A stretch of 64,000 bases of DNA, taken from the NCBI RefSeq assembly GCF_029962835.1, contig NC_080578.1, positions 105,329,759-105,393,758 of the forward strand. Direction: 5' to 3'. The notes under the pieces are model-generated. The model ran no database searches. It was not told the DNA's origin and saw only the letters and a program-made list of their open reading frames with translations. Numbering within the stretch: the stretch's first letter is position 1; each line of letters opens with the position of its first letter. This stretch comes from Magnolia sinica. Its lineage: Eukaryota > Streptophyta > Magnoliopsida > Magnoliales > Magnoliaceae. Positions 34,691-46,436 of this stretch are shown piece after piece. The position numbers and the translations under genes were made by a program.

Positions 34691-34910
34691 AGAGGTCGAG
34701 GTTGTGTGAAGCCAAGGAGATGGAATTGATGGAGGATTCGGGGACGGTGAAGACATGGGCCTAGCACTAGTTGTTGGAGTTGGATTCTTCCTTCTAAAGC
34801 ATAATGTGAAGATGGACTTGAACATGGATCGACCCAAGAAACTAGCCAGATTGAGCCCTGGTGGTCCGCTAAGGTGGCCAGAACTGTTGTGGGTGCTACA
34901 AAAACTTTAA

Positions 34911-35247
34911 GCTCTCATAGTAATATACGATAAAAGCGAGGAGCTAGGATCAGATAACGCAGATAAATCAAGTCCCAAAACCAATTCCAATCAAAATTCT
35001 CATCTTGCAAATCTTCAAAAATTAGTATGAGAAAAACACGCAAGAAACTCAAATCAATCATTTTTATCAGGAAAAAAAAAACTAATTTCTCATCATAAAT
35101 CTAATTACTCTCCGTATATAAAGAGAATAAGGTTACCTGCTAGCGCAAGGGGCTAAGTAAGCTCACATGTTTTGTTAGGATTATAAGACTCACGTGTAAA
35201 CATGGAGGAAGCGGATTGCATGATGTTGACGTCACCAATTTCTATGA
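34911..35247. other. Intergenic
   Basis: AT-rich, with no feature recognised. Confidence 0.4.
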
Positions 35248-35760
35248 CCCCACCATTACGTATGTGTTATGTCCAAACCGTCTGTCCATTTGATGAGATT
35301 GTTCTAAGAATTGAGTCAAAAAATGAAATAGATCCGAAGCCTAAGTGGACCACACCATAGAAAGCAGTGGGGATTTAACGTGTACAATTGAAAACTTCTC
35401 CGTGCTCTATGGGCCCCACCATGATGTATGTGTTTCATCCATGTCGTCCATCTATTTTTCTAGATAATTTTATGGTATGAACCCAAAAATGAGGTACATC
35501 CAAATCTCAAGTGGACTACATTAAAGTAAATAGCAGTGATTGAACGTCAACCATTAAAAAAATTTTGGGGCCATAAAAGTTTTGGATCAAGCTGATCTTT
35601 GTTTTTTTCCCTTCATCCAGGTCAGTATGACCTAATCAACAGATTGGATGTCAAATAAACAGTACAGTGGGCCTTAGGAGGATTTTAATGGTGGATATCT
35701 AATCATTATTGTTTTCCTGTGGTGTGGTCTAGTTGAATCTGGAGCATAAGCTTGCCACAA
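35248..35760. repeat. Dispersed foldback repeat, copy A (two overlapping or nested units)
   Basis: Carries the family core GGGCCCCACCATGATGTATG with CATCCATGTCGTCCATCTA and the mirrored core TCCTGTGGTGTGGTCTAG. A second partial start (CCCCACCATTACGTATGTG) lies at about 35250. It ends just before the PPR copy. Confidence 0.75.
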
Positions 35761-35770
35761 ACTCGAGCCT

Positions 35771-37274
35771 CCATTTTCCTGCATCTTACTGTTACCTGCC
35801 CGTTTCAAGTATTTGAATATTAACATAAATACCCTTCCCTTATTCTCCTTTCATGTGCAGACTCTCCACACCTCCATCCAATGGGATCGAAACTCAAGTC
35901 CGTTGTTTACAATCAAAATCTGAAGATAACCCAATTCGCTAAATCTAGCAGAATCGAAGAATCCGTTAGAATATTTGAAAACATGAAGAGCCGGAACACA
36001 GTCACTTACAATTCGATGATCTCAGACTACTCGAAGAATGGCAGAATCGATGATGCGAGGCGCCTATTTGATCAAATGCCGTTCAAGAACTTGGTTTCCT
36101 GGAATTCCACGATCGTTGGGTACTCTCACAACGACCATGTTCGTAAAGTTGCCCAGTTGTTCGAAGAAATGCCTAATAGAGACATCTTTTCTTGGACTCT
36201 AATGATAACTTGCTACACCCACAATGGGGAGCTTGAAAAGGCGAGGCATCTCTTCGATTGGATGCCGGATAAGAAAGACTTAGCCTGTTGGAAATCGATG
36301 ATCACAGGGTACGCAAAGAACGGGCAGTTTGATGCCGCGAGTAAACGATTGGATGAGATGCCGACCAAGGACTTGGTTTCATGGAATTCAATGTTAGCAA
36401 GGTACACCTATAATGAAGAGATGAATTTGGGTTCAAAATTTTTTAATGAGATGCCAGTCAAAGATGTGGTTTCTTGGAATTTGATGATTGATGGGTTTGT
36501 CCAGATTGACGATTTGGATTAAGCTTTCTAGTTTTTTTAGAGAATTCCTTGTGCTAATGTTGTTTCATGGGTGACATTGTTGAGTGCATACACAAGGAAT
36601 GGTCAGATTACCAAAGCAAGAGGACTCTTCGATCAAATGCCAGAGAGAAATGTGGTCGCTTGGAACGCCATTATAACAGGTTATGTGCAAATTGGAGAAG
36701 TAGAAGAGGGTTATTGGGTTTTCTCCGAAATGCCGGAACGAAATTCTGTCTCATGAACGACAATGATTAACGGGTATGTTCGTGTTGGGAAGCTTGATAA
36801 GGCGAGAGAATTGCTTGAGAGGATGCCTTATAAAAACGTGGCAGCCCAAACTGCCATGATTTCAGGGTATGTTCAAAGCATGAGGATGGATGATGGTCGA
36901 CAAATTTTTGAGAAAATTGAGGTGTCAGGATTGTGTCTTGGAATTCTATGATTGCGGGTTACGCCCAGTGTGGAAGAATGGATGAAGCAATGAGATTGTT
37001 TGAGTGGATGCCAAAGAAGGACGTTATTTCATGGAACACTTTAATTGTCGGTTTTGCGCAAGAAGGAAACATGGATAGAGCACTTAGAATTTTCGAAGAG
37101 ATGGGCGCACAGAACACAGTTTCTTGGAATTCTCTTGTTTCAAGCTACACACAAAATGAGGTTTATGTCGATGCACTCAGGTACTTTCTATTGATGAGGA
37201 GAGAAGGTCTGAAACCAGATTAATCGACATATGCATGTGGTGTCAGTGCTTGTGCCAACCTTGCTGCTCTACAG
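35771..37274 (+). pseudogene. Truncated PPR pseudogene, inverted copy of the gene at 26639-28864
   Basis: About 110 bp of promoter and leader plus codons 1-465 of the intact PPR gene are present here on the opposite strand, at what looks like better than 90 percent identity. The ATG is at 35881. The copy is dead: TAA stops replace codons after DGFVQIDDLD (36520-36522) and shortly after, a TGA at about 36754-36756 replaces a Trp codon, a frame change lies near 36920, and another stop follows GLKPD at 37221-37223. Similarity ends abruptly at CTACAG (37274), at an LxxLQ position inside a motif, so the last 276 codons are absent. The intact gene shows it arose by DNA duplication with the promoter, not by retroposition. 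Confidence 0.93.
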
Positions 37275-38905
37275 GTAACCACCTTCAAGCTGGAAAATGA
37301 ACAACAGATACTGCATAAGGTTCTGCTTACCAAATAAATGGAGGGAAGTAAAAACAAGTTCATGTTGGTTGAGTATCTCTGCCAACACTAATTGGATACA
37401 ACGGCACAAGCACAAAAAGTGTGGACTAGAAACAAAATAAATATAGCTCCAAAGACGCAACTTGCAATTAATTGAAATCATTAGAGTAAATACGCTTCAA
37501 ATGCAAGAGAAACACCTGAGACTTCAGTATGAGGTCATGGACCATGAGACTGCTTCTATAAGGATTCAAAGTCTTTGGGAACTCATCTAAGCCTATTTGT
37601 GGGGTTGTCGTTGCAGTCTTAATACATGCAAAATTAGGTTGGATTTAATTTGCATGTGCCTTTGACCATGTCACCAGTGTATGACGTGAATGTTTCTCTT
37701 GACAGCATTGCCAAATAACATGCACTGTTATATGGTTAACCACGACCCATCTTTACCCTTTTTTATTTTGAGAAGCAACAGTTTATCAAGGAACTAAAAA
37801 AATCATCCTCAATTATTGACCATCAAATGGAAACTTTTTGACTTAGAATACACGGGCAACGAGTTGAGAGCAACAACACCTGTTTTACATTACAGATTAT
37901 TTCCATTCCTGCATATAGTTATGTATTTTGTGCACTTGTTGGCCTATGTATATGTTTGTAAATAATAGAAGAGGAAACGGGTTTTTGATGTTGACTACAG
38001 GTAAACTGTGTACCCAGATTGGGAGTGATTAATTGCCACCCCTAATTAGGAGTGATTTATCCATAAGGTAACAAAAAATTGATATTGACTACAGGTAAAC
38101 TGTGTACCCAGACATACTGGCACTTCAAAACATGTGCTTATGAAAATCGTGAAGACATGCTTGTTGTCTATCAGATACCAAAGAAAGGTTATTTTTACAA
38201 AATACAGAACATCTACCTCCAGAAAGATTGAAATAAGGACAATGAAATTCTCAGACAAGAAGATCCAACCAACAACCTAATAGGTTTGAGCTAAAAAACC
38301 AATTATCTATCAAGTTCTGGTGCATACTCCAGACAGTAAGTACATTAATCAAAGCAGGATCAACAACAACATCACAATTCATCCCCAGTAGTTAATAAAT
38401 AGTATCAGTGATGCCTTTGCAGGCACTAAAGCAATATCCTTAAGAAGACAAATGAAGCGGTACAACCCCATACATTCTTTTTCAATCAACAACTATAACA
38501 GAAGGATATTTACCCAAATACAAGTGACTTATCAGGAAAAAAGAACTGATATTTACCCAAATGCAGCTGCTTGTGGCTGCCTGGGAAGCCTTCGAGATTG
38601 AAATATCTTAATCTTTCAATCAATGGACCACAAAACGGTGGTTAAGGAGACGGATTGAGAGAGAGAGAGAGATATTCAATGTTCCTGAAGATTTAAGCCT
38701 TCAACCACAGATTCAGAGAGAGTGAGAGGGCGTGCGTGGGTAGGGCGGTCGCGAACAGAATCTTGGGTGGGAGAGAGAGAGAGAGAGAGAGAGACAGGAA
38801 GGGAGAGTTGAGAGAGGGCACTAACCCCTTTGCAACAGCGGAAGCAGTTAGGCCCTAATCCCTTTGGCAATAGCGGTAGCGGATTGCGTGCTGAGTAACT
38901 CAGTA
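37275..38905. other. Intergenic, minor repeats only
   Basis: A 37-bp word with GACTACAGGTAAACTGTGTACC occurs at about 37988 and 38082. (GA)n runs are at 38660-38680 and about 38768-38796. No gene was recognised. Confidence 0.4.
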
Positions 38906-39330
38906 CGCTCTGTGGGGTCCACCGTCATTCATGCATTGTATCAACTCCGTCCATCTGTTTTATCATATAATTTTAGGAATTTAAACCAAAAATTAATCAT
39001 ATCTAAAGTTCACGTGGACCACACCACCTGAAACAGTGTGAATTGAATTCTACCGTTGAAAAGTTCTCGGGGGCTTACAAAAGTTTTAGATCAAGATGAT
39101 ATTTGTGTTTTCTCTTCATCAACAGTTTGGATGACAAATAAACATCACTGGGGACCTTAGAAAGGTTTCAATGGTGGAAATCAATAATACATCCGCTGTT
39201 TCCTTTGGCACCGTCTACTTGAGCTTTTGATATAATTCAGTTTTGAGCTCAACCCCTAAAATGATATGGAAAAACGGATGGACGGTGTAGATAAACCACG
39301 TGGATTACAATGGGCCCAATAGAGTTTACT
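38906..39330. repeat. Dispersed foldback repeat, copy B (near full length)
   Basis: About 425 bp with mirrored halves: left ACTCAGTACG...GGGGTCCACCG...CCGTCCATCTG, right (inverted) ACTCACTACG...CCGTCCATCCG. The centre carries AAAAGTTTTAGATCAAGATGAT. The best copy for defining the family ends. Confidence 0.75.
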
Positions 39331-39399
39331 CGTAGTGAGTGGTACGTGATCCGTAATCCGATTTCTTAAATAACACCCCGCCTGGACGAGAATCCATCC

Positions 39400-39545
39400 G
39401 GGCGGGGCTCCGTGGGGCTACCGTGATGTAAGTGATTTATCTTCATCGTTTTTCTCGCATCATTTTAAGGTATGAGCAAAAAAATGAGGAGGTATAGGGC
39501 TCCAATGGACCACATCAAAGGAAGTTGCCGTAATAATAAAAGGTG
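39400..39545. repeat. Dispersed foldback repeat, copy C (partial)
   Basis: Left half only: GGGGCTACCGTGATGTAAGTG, CATTTTAAGGTATGAGC and TGGACCACATCAAAGGAA. Confidence 0.6.
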
Positions 39546-39559
39546 TATATTGCATAACT

Positions 39560-42530
39560 TTATAATAAAAGATGTATAATATTTAGAATAAATTGAAAAT
39601 TATTCATATACATTAGAAAGAAAAAAAATCCTCCATGTGGTTCACTCCTAACTTAGTCAAAATAAATATCTTCAGCCTCTTTGTCCACATATATCACTTC
39701 AACCAAGCAACATTGGTACCCATTTGCAATGGTTACTACCAAAGTCTCCATTTGTAAGTTTAAAAGAACAAACATATCAAGAAGTAAGTCAAACAAGGGA
39801 TAATGTAAATTTTAAATTGAATGATCATTGCTTAAGAATTCAGCCAACGCAAAGAAAAGCAATCAATCCTGAGATTCAGTTATGCAACCCAAATGACCAA
39901 TCAACCTTAAGATTCAGTTAGCAATTAGCCCAAAAATCTCACATTCTAAAAGATACATGATATTCTTGAAAAGCATATCATGAGAATCATCATGCCACAC
40001 ATACAATGTTGAGATATTGACCTCAACATCTGACCAACATTAAACTAAGACACGACGCATCATCTAACATAAAAACACTTCAAATAAATCTAAGGGGTTA
40101 CCTTAAAGAGCAATGGACAAAAATCAACCCTAAATCCTATATATTATATGAACCGCTGGAGTTTTGAATGGCCAAGATCACACATACCTATTCCACGTTG
40201 GCATGCATTTATGACTGCATAAATCTCTTCGACACTACACAAAGCCGGACCTCTATTTGTAATAAGAAGAAATGTTAGGAGAGGAAGAGAGTCTGAATCC
40301 TCTGTTTCAAACAAAAATATTGAGAGAGAAGTTAAGAGAAATAGGAGAGTTGAGAGAGGAGGGAGAATTGGGAGAGAAGCTAACGGGGGCTTTTTTTTTT
40401 CTTATGTTATTTTTCTTTTTCTTTTTTATTTTTTATTTTTTTTTCTTTTGTTAAAATTTTCAAAACTTTTTTTCTTTATTTATTTTTTAAAATAACAGAA
40501 GATGTGGACCAATGAAAAAGCCACGAGCAGAGGATCCCTGTTCGGCTTACAGAGTCGGGATCCTTTGTCATCAGGTAAACAGAGAATTCCTGTTAGCCTA
40601 ATGGTTTGGCGTCCGACGCTGTTTTTTATTTGTTTTTATGTTTTTTAGTGGGTGGTGGCGTGGGCCAATGAGGATTAGGGTATCTGGAATTCTCTGTTGA
40701 CCTGATAACAGAGGATCCGGACTTCTAGGCTATAACAGAGGATCCTTCGTTTTTTGGTCAGCAACGGACGTTGTTCGTTCATTTGCATTAGGACCCACCA
40801 CCTTTATGCTACTTGAAGATCTGAACTGTCCATTATGTGAGGACGAGGGATTCGACCAAAACCGTATCCCTTCATGCGTTGGCGTTCTTCAGTGTTCACA
40901 CACACTCAGCTACAAAATGAGTTGCCCGTGAGTGGTTTTTCCGAAAACGGAAACTATTTCTGCTTGCCAAGCTGGGAGTTCTCCACGCCATCTCAGCCCT
41001 TCATAGGGAAGATCCTAACCTCTCATTTTCTACTTGCAGGGATTGCTGAGCTGTGCATAACAAACATAGTTCTAGGAGCTTCTTTCGTTAAGGCTGTTAG
41101 AGGAGTTGGGTGAATGGCAATCTAGACCGTTCATTTTCATCCGATGGTTTTGGGGAGGTCTAGGGTTTAATATAAGAAAAAAGAATATCTAACAACAGCG
41201 CCGATGCTCCATTTCTTGCAGCTACTCGAGAAAACCGGCTATTTCCTTCAAAACTCAAACCCACCGCCCAAACCTCCATGGAGCTTCGATTCGAAGCATC
41301 CATAAGCGTTGGTGCAATGATTCAAACCACCCAGAAACTCCGTTTTGAAGAAATACTCGTCGAGTCGAGATTTGCCATTGAAGACAGTCTTCTTCTTTGT
41401 CGTTTTTGCACCACTACACATTCTAGTGGGAGCTTTAATCTGAGATCCAATCCATCCACAAGGAGGCCTACATGGTATGCATCTGACTGTCATTCATCAA
41501 GTCAATATAAACCCTACCAGTAGTTGCCCAATCCGGAAGAATAAACCGAGCGAGGTGAGGAAACCTGGGCTGAGTCGTTGACTCGCAGTCCGGGTCGTGT
41601 CGGGCGAGATCTATCGAGTCCAGACATTGCTAGATGTCCTAGTTGAGAGAAGGAGAGAATGAAAGATAGAACAGAGGAGAAGAAGATTGGGGTTGCATCC
41701 AGTTTAAAATTGGGTTGGATGGTCGATGACGAGTTAACTCGGCTAGTGACTATGTTCAACATCCATTGCTGACTCGAGCATGCTCTGTTGAGTCTGTCAG
41801 ATTTGTTTGTTCAAAAAAAAAAAAAAAAAAAAAGAGTGATGAAGATGAAGAAGAAGGAGAAAGAGTGCAGCCGGTTGGGTTTTGTTACGTGGTTGCTGAG
41901 TTAACTCGGCTATCCACTTACTGAGTTTTAGGATTGGTCCGAACTGGTTTAGTTCGATTCGAATCCACAACCACCGTAGCAGAGTATAGAGGTGGAGAAT
42001 CGGATGGGATTCAGTTGATTGGACACTGAATCCGACCGAGTTATCTTGATTTGGGTGGCGAGTTGACTCAGTGAGTCTTCTTTAAGTTCTCTGTCTTTTT
42101 ATGGGCTGATTTTAGTATGTAGTTTCAGCATTGATAACTGATTCAAGCAGGTTTGGATTGATCGTGCTCAGGTTCGTGCTTCTCGGCAGTTCATAGCCGA
42201 ACTCAAGATCGAGTTGGGTCTAATCGAAATCTTGGAATACCTCAACTAGGACTCTATTCAATTTAGTTGAAACTGGGTCAAATCGTGTCTTGAAGCAAGT
42301 CGAATGGTACTCGAGTGCTGTTGCAATGTGTGCTGAACCCATGCAACTTCAAGTCAAGAGGTCAAATCACGTGTCTTTGCAACGCATTTGTTCTTTAGTG
42401 ACCTTAGAAGCGAATCCACACATGAGGTGAGGATTCACTCTTCGAGCTTTTCTTCATTCAATGGTTAGATTAGTTTGCTTTCATGTATCTCCATGCTTGA
42501 CTTATCATTTATGTTTAGTGTTGTATATTT
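39560..42530. other. Intergenic, no gene assigned
   Basis: 40385-40490 is T-rich low complexity. 40500-40760 holds several AACAGAGGATCC/GGATCCTCTG words, probably from a DNA element. 41040-41114 is exon-like after TTGCAG but unrecognised. 41570-42100 is rich in GAGTTAACTCGGCTA and GACTCG words. A poly(A) run sits at 41813-41833. Confidence 0.35.
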
Positions 42531-43592
42531 TTTTTTTTTTTTAAAAAGGGTCAATAGCTACGGTAAAAGCCGTAGCTTACTATTGCCCGTAGCACGACTG
42601 TAATCGCAGGTGCAGTAACGATGGTCTAAAATCTATGGCTGCAAATTCCATCCGTAGCTAGATGCTCTGTAGCCAATATTCATACGTCTACGGATATTAT
42701 TTGTAGCTAAAAGTCGAACAAAATCCGTAGCAATATTTCCTTTCTTTACCATAGCTACGGTTTATAACTATTGCTACGGTTAATATCCGTAGCTGTTGCT
42801 TTATAAGAAAAGGAAAGTGCCAATAATGTTGTCTCTTACCATTGCTAGTACATGCCCTGCCTGATCACTCATCTAAGCTAATACAGATAAAGACTTCATG
42901 GCTTACAAACCCATATACCCAACTAAACTAATACAAAAAAAGAATAATAGAATATAAACATAGGGAGTGATTCACACCCATCTTCCAAAACCCATATGGG
43001 AAAATCCAACATTCCAAAACCTGTATGGGAAAATCCAAATAGAAAAAACTCATGCAGTAACTAATCTTTTAGCTGATATTCTCTAACTGAATGAAACTCC
43101 ATAGTCCTACATATCAATATGAATCCAAAGACCGCTTAATCAAACAAAGAGAAGCCCATATCCTGCATCAATTCAGAAAAGGAAAAAAAGAGATTATTAG
43201 ATAAGTCCAGCTGCTAAGGGGAAACATTTTTCAAGCATATGGAGTGCACTCCCCTATGGTGCACAGGTGATTTAGTACATGCCCATATAGAAAGTATAAT
43301 AATGGTGTTCCCACAACAAGAGATATCTATACATTTACATCAATTTGACAAATGAAATGAAAAAAATAAAAATAAAAAATCAAACTAAGTAAATTCACTG
43401 AAAAAGACGACGTCGTTGGGGAGGAGAAAATGACGGATGAAGAAACATACCTCTTCATCAGACATACCAGGTTTGCCCTCCGCCCTCATAGCAACCTCGG
43501 CCTGCGAAGTCATACAGGTGACAAAGTTTTAAAAAATGCAGCCATGAGAATGATGATTGTCTTAATGCAGGATGGAAAAATAGAGGAATTTA

Positions 43593-44192
43593 GGGTCAGT
43601 TTGGGCTGTGGGATTAGAAGGGATTAGGTGGGATGGGATTCATCTAGTCCTGTGCCAATTCCACTCCATGTTTGGGAAGAATGGAAAAGCTTGGAATTAC
43701 ATTAAATGGAATTGCATTGGGTCCCGTGCCAATTTCACTCAATGTTTGGGAAGTTGTGTAGGTCCCAACATGATGTGTGGGCTATATCCACACCGTCCAC
43801 CCATTTATCGAGATTATTTTAGAGCATGGGCCAAAAAATCAGGTAAATCTAAAGCTCAAGTGGACCCCACCATAGAAAGCAACAGGGATTGAATACTTAC
43901 CGTTGAAAACTTCTTTGGGGCTACATAAGTTTTGGATCTACCTCATTTTTAGGCCCATGCCATAAAATTAGGTTACAAAACAAATGAACCGTTTAGATAT
44001 AACACGTGTGTTATTCTCAGTAATTTCAAATGATGTGGGTATATCCATTCAATGTACCACCATATTATCAACAAAGCATGGCATTAATTTTATCCCATGG
44101 CAATAGGGGACAATCCCTGCCATGGGTAATAATTATGTTTTTTGAATCCCATCCCACCTAATCCCTTCTAATCCCACCGCCCAAACTGACCC
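43593..44192. mobile_element. PIF/Harbinger-type element, 600 bp, nearly perfect 50-bp TIRs
   Basis: The ends start GGGTCAGTTTGGGC and remain inverted copies for about 50 bp with one mismatch. TTA flanks both sides (43590-43592 and 44193-44195). It lies in a glycerate kinase intron and contains a foldback repeat. Nearly identical TIRs suggest recent movement. Confidence 0.9.
43756..44030. repeat. Dispersed foldback repeat, copy D, nested in the Harbinger element
   Basis: Contains AGGTCCCAACATGATGTGTG, CACACCGTCCACCCATTTAT, AGTGGACCCCACCATAGAAA and the mirrored end words. Confidence 0.7.
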
Positions 44193-44815
44193 TTAGATTT
44201 TTTTTTTTTTCCCTATCAGAACTTCCATTCATGAAAATGTTACAAACCTTCAACCACCACCGAAAGACGCAACTTGGGTCCTTGATCTTGATAATTATCC
44301 ACGACTGTACGAACTTATCCCATGCATCATAATAAGCTTTAAGTTTTTTATTTATGATATCCAGCTGGAATATGAAGTTTGATATGAGTAAAAACCGAAC
44401 TGATTAACTAACAATAAACATGCATAAAAACCAAACTGACTAACTAACAATAAACATGCATTTTGCAAAAATACACTAACCAAGCACATGCAATATAAAA
44501 CAGGTGTGAGCGTTGGATCCCTTTTTCAAGGGCTAACCTGTGGGTCAACTGCTTTGACGACTTCGTTTGGTAGACGTTTGAAACCAAGCATCCAACCTTC
44601 GAACAATACGACCTAAAAAACCACAACACAATCAAAATACTGAACAGTGATCATCATATATACCATACACAGAATCAAAAGGTTGTTTTGGGTGTGCTTG
44701 AGTGCACTGCCAAATTCACGGTTGGCAGGGCTTCAAGTTTTCAAACCTTTTTTGGTAGTGCATTCCTAATAGGCAAATGATCCTTGAATAAAAACTGACA
44801 GAAAGAAATTCATAC

Positions 44816-44947
44816 TGGAAAGTCTATATGAACCAGTCTCTTGGCCAATTCTGCTTCCTTCTGGAGGGAAGTATCATCCCCGAGAAAGAGTAATGAGCTA
44901 TGATTGTACCGCATACACCTCTCTCTTACAGAGCTAATAAAAGGATG
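44816..44947 (-). other. Captured exon, unidentified gene
   Basis: A 132-bp open exon on the minus strand between CCACAG and GTATGA, 44 codons: it contains HPFISSVRERCMRYNHSSLL, then FLGDDTSLQKEAELAKRLVH. Clean splice borders and an open frame point to a real host exon. I do not recognise the family; it does not match the glycerate kinase region I know. Confidence 0.5.
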
Positions 44948-45270
44948 CTGTGGCAGAGCAATGCAGGGTAAAAATAGATAGTTTCATTTATCTTATGCAT
45001 TTATCATATTGATGCTAGCACTTACTGGCTTGCATAGAATATGGTACAAGCATCATTCTAACCTACCTAATTTTCTAACATGCTGGACATAAGTTCTGTT
45101 ATTCCACTTGTTCAGTAATCCTGTGACTGTGGTTCTTTGTTTCTACTCCAAACAAATTGCATTATTATTTTATATGATGCTAGATCATTACTCTTTTTTT
45201 TTTCCAATATTTCTTTTTATTTCCTGTGACCGTGGTTCTTATGCTTCTCTCTTTTTTACTAATTGTTAAG

Positions 45271-45363
45271 GCCATGCCAGCAGCAGCTGGAGCCGTTGCA
45301 GCAGCTGCTGTAGCTGATCAGATGCTTGGACCAAAGGAAGACCAGCATTTGGCAATTGTTCTG
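45271..45363 (+). pseudogene. F2KP: Captured exon of 6-phosphofructo-2-kinase/fructose-2,6-bisphosphatase
   Basis: A 31-codon exon after GTTAAG and before GTATTC, containing VAAAAVADQMLGPKEDQ and HLAIVL. This matches the stretch of plant F2KP immediately before the kinase P-loop (VGLPARGKT), which is not present here. F2KP sets fructose-2,6-bisphosphate and so sucrose/starch partitioning. The exon is on the opposite strand to the glycerate kinase pieces. Confidence 0.75.
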
Positions 45364-45975
45364 GTATTCTTATGACGATTAAATGATTAACTGTTTCTAA
45401 ACTTTTTAAGTTGTCTTCTTCAAAACAGTACTTGCTATGTTGCATGTGCCTGAAATTTGTTGGATGTGTATAGCATGATCAGATTTCAGAGTGAAAAATC
45501 AATTCCTGTCATTGAGCTAACCATTCTTTGTAGAGTAATACAGAAGATCCTAATTGTAATTATAAACAAAGAAGTCAGCTTGCATAGAGTAAGAAAGAAT
45601 AAAACCACACATTTGAGATCTCTTTGGTTTACAGTGTCATGGTTGGAGTCATCAACTTCTCTGAAAGCTTCTGCAGGTTATCCATCTATTTTTCACTTCT
45701 TAAGATGGGGATCATGATCATCTGTCATCAAATAATTGCACTTTTAACAGCCGCCAAGATTCCATGGAATTGATGTTCCAAAAGGCTAAGGGAGAGTTTC
45801 TTGGTTTTTTGTCAGGTTGTAGTAGAGAGGATCTTTCGGGGGAATTAGGCTTATTTGATGTAATTTCAGATGGACAGGTCATGTGTTGGTTTCTCATCAT
45901 CAGTGGACCTGGCTCTCTCTTTGTACGCTCTTTTGTTCAGTTTCATTAAAGATGCATCAACTATATTGCACTGAT

Positions 45976-46105
45976 TCTTTCAATGTTTTTATATGTCGGT
46001 ATTGCACAATGTATTGCGCCCTTAAGATAAAAATATCATGGGAAACATGGGAAAATATCACATGTATCATATGTAATGTATCAATCTAGGGAAACATTGG
46101 GGAAA
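45976..46105. mobile_element. Degraded fragment of the ATATCG hAT family
   Basis: CAATGTTTTTATATGTCGGTA starts a stretch with GGGAAACATGGGAAA and GTATCA words related to the elements at 2671-3402 and 59892-60652; only the left part can be recognised. Confidence 0.5.
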
Positions 46106-46436
46106 CTATATGAAAATGGGAATGTTTAATCGAAACTTCAGGATATGCTAAAAGACACACGATTATACACTTAAGACAACTAAAATAACATGAATAGTTC
46201 ACACCAAAATTGCTTTATATTCGAAGCCCTTGGATGAATGAAGAAAGATATTTACCTGCTTAAAATTTCTCCAAACGTTACAATCAGGACCACGCCCATC
46301 ACGTACTACTACTCCGTATTTTTGCACCACATGTTAGATGAGTTGTTGGGAAGAGGGCTATAAATTTCATTGTCCAATTAATAGATCATCCCTTGTTAGT
46401 GCAAGGAAAGCCCAGAAAGAAAAAAGAGCATGTAAC

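Larger units (their letters stand above)
33180..34910 (-). pseudogene. SEC13: Intronless SEC13 pseudogene with amplified internal segment
   Basis: Minus-strand pieces match the WD40 coat protein SEC13 (COPII outer cage, nuclear pore) in order. LATLADHQGSIWLVSW is at about 34.88 kb; AHVFTVPESSINSISLAS then LACGSFDGNVSIFIG at about 34.76-34.65 kb; SVTSIS-containing units repeat across 34.64-33.5 kb; NNTLKVWKEL, SQDGTIVIWTVVKDGDQWEG and LAVADNNNNVILWKE are at about 33.45-33.19 kb. There are stops and frame changes throughout and the segment between KVWK and SQDGT is shortened, so it is dead. It has no introns; as I recall plant SEC13 genes are often single-exon, so retrocopy and DNA duplication cannot be told apart. 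A Harbinger MITE interrupts it. Confidence 0.8.
43451..44612 (-). pseudogene. GLYK: Captured D-glycerate 3-kinase fragment, three consecutive exons
   Basis: Minus-strand exons with intact splice sites and continuous frame: 44612-44538 (VVLFEGWMLGFK...VKAVDPQ, 25 codons), 44364-44248 (LDIINKKLKAYYDAWDKF...WWLK, 39 codons) and 43501-43451 (AEVAMRAEGKPGMSDEE, 17 codons). These match, in order, the C-terminal part of plant D-glycerate 3-kinase, the chloroplast enzyme closing the photorespiratory cycle. The P-loop and N-terminal half are missing, as are the final exons, so it cannot make an enzyme. The intron between the last two exons holds a 600-bp Harbinger element. Confidence 0.85.

Noticed and set aside
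40234-40252. CACTACACAAAGCCGG as another CACTA end
   Set aside because: No subterminal repeats of a single type and no partner; the match is limited to the first bases.
41040-41114. Small exon ending in a stop after TTGCAG
   Set aside because: Only 24 codons, with no recognisable family or second exon.
44704-44757. CACTGCCAAA ... TTTTTTGGTAGTG as a tiny CACTA
   Set aside because: Only about 54 bp between the ends and flanks do not match; more likely fragments of the same family's ends or chance.
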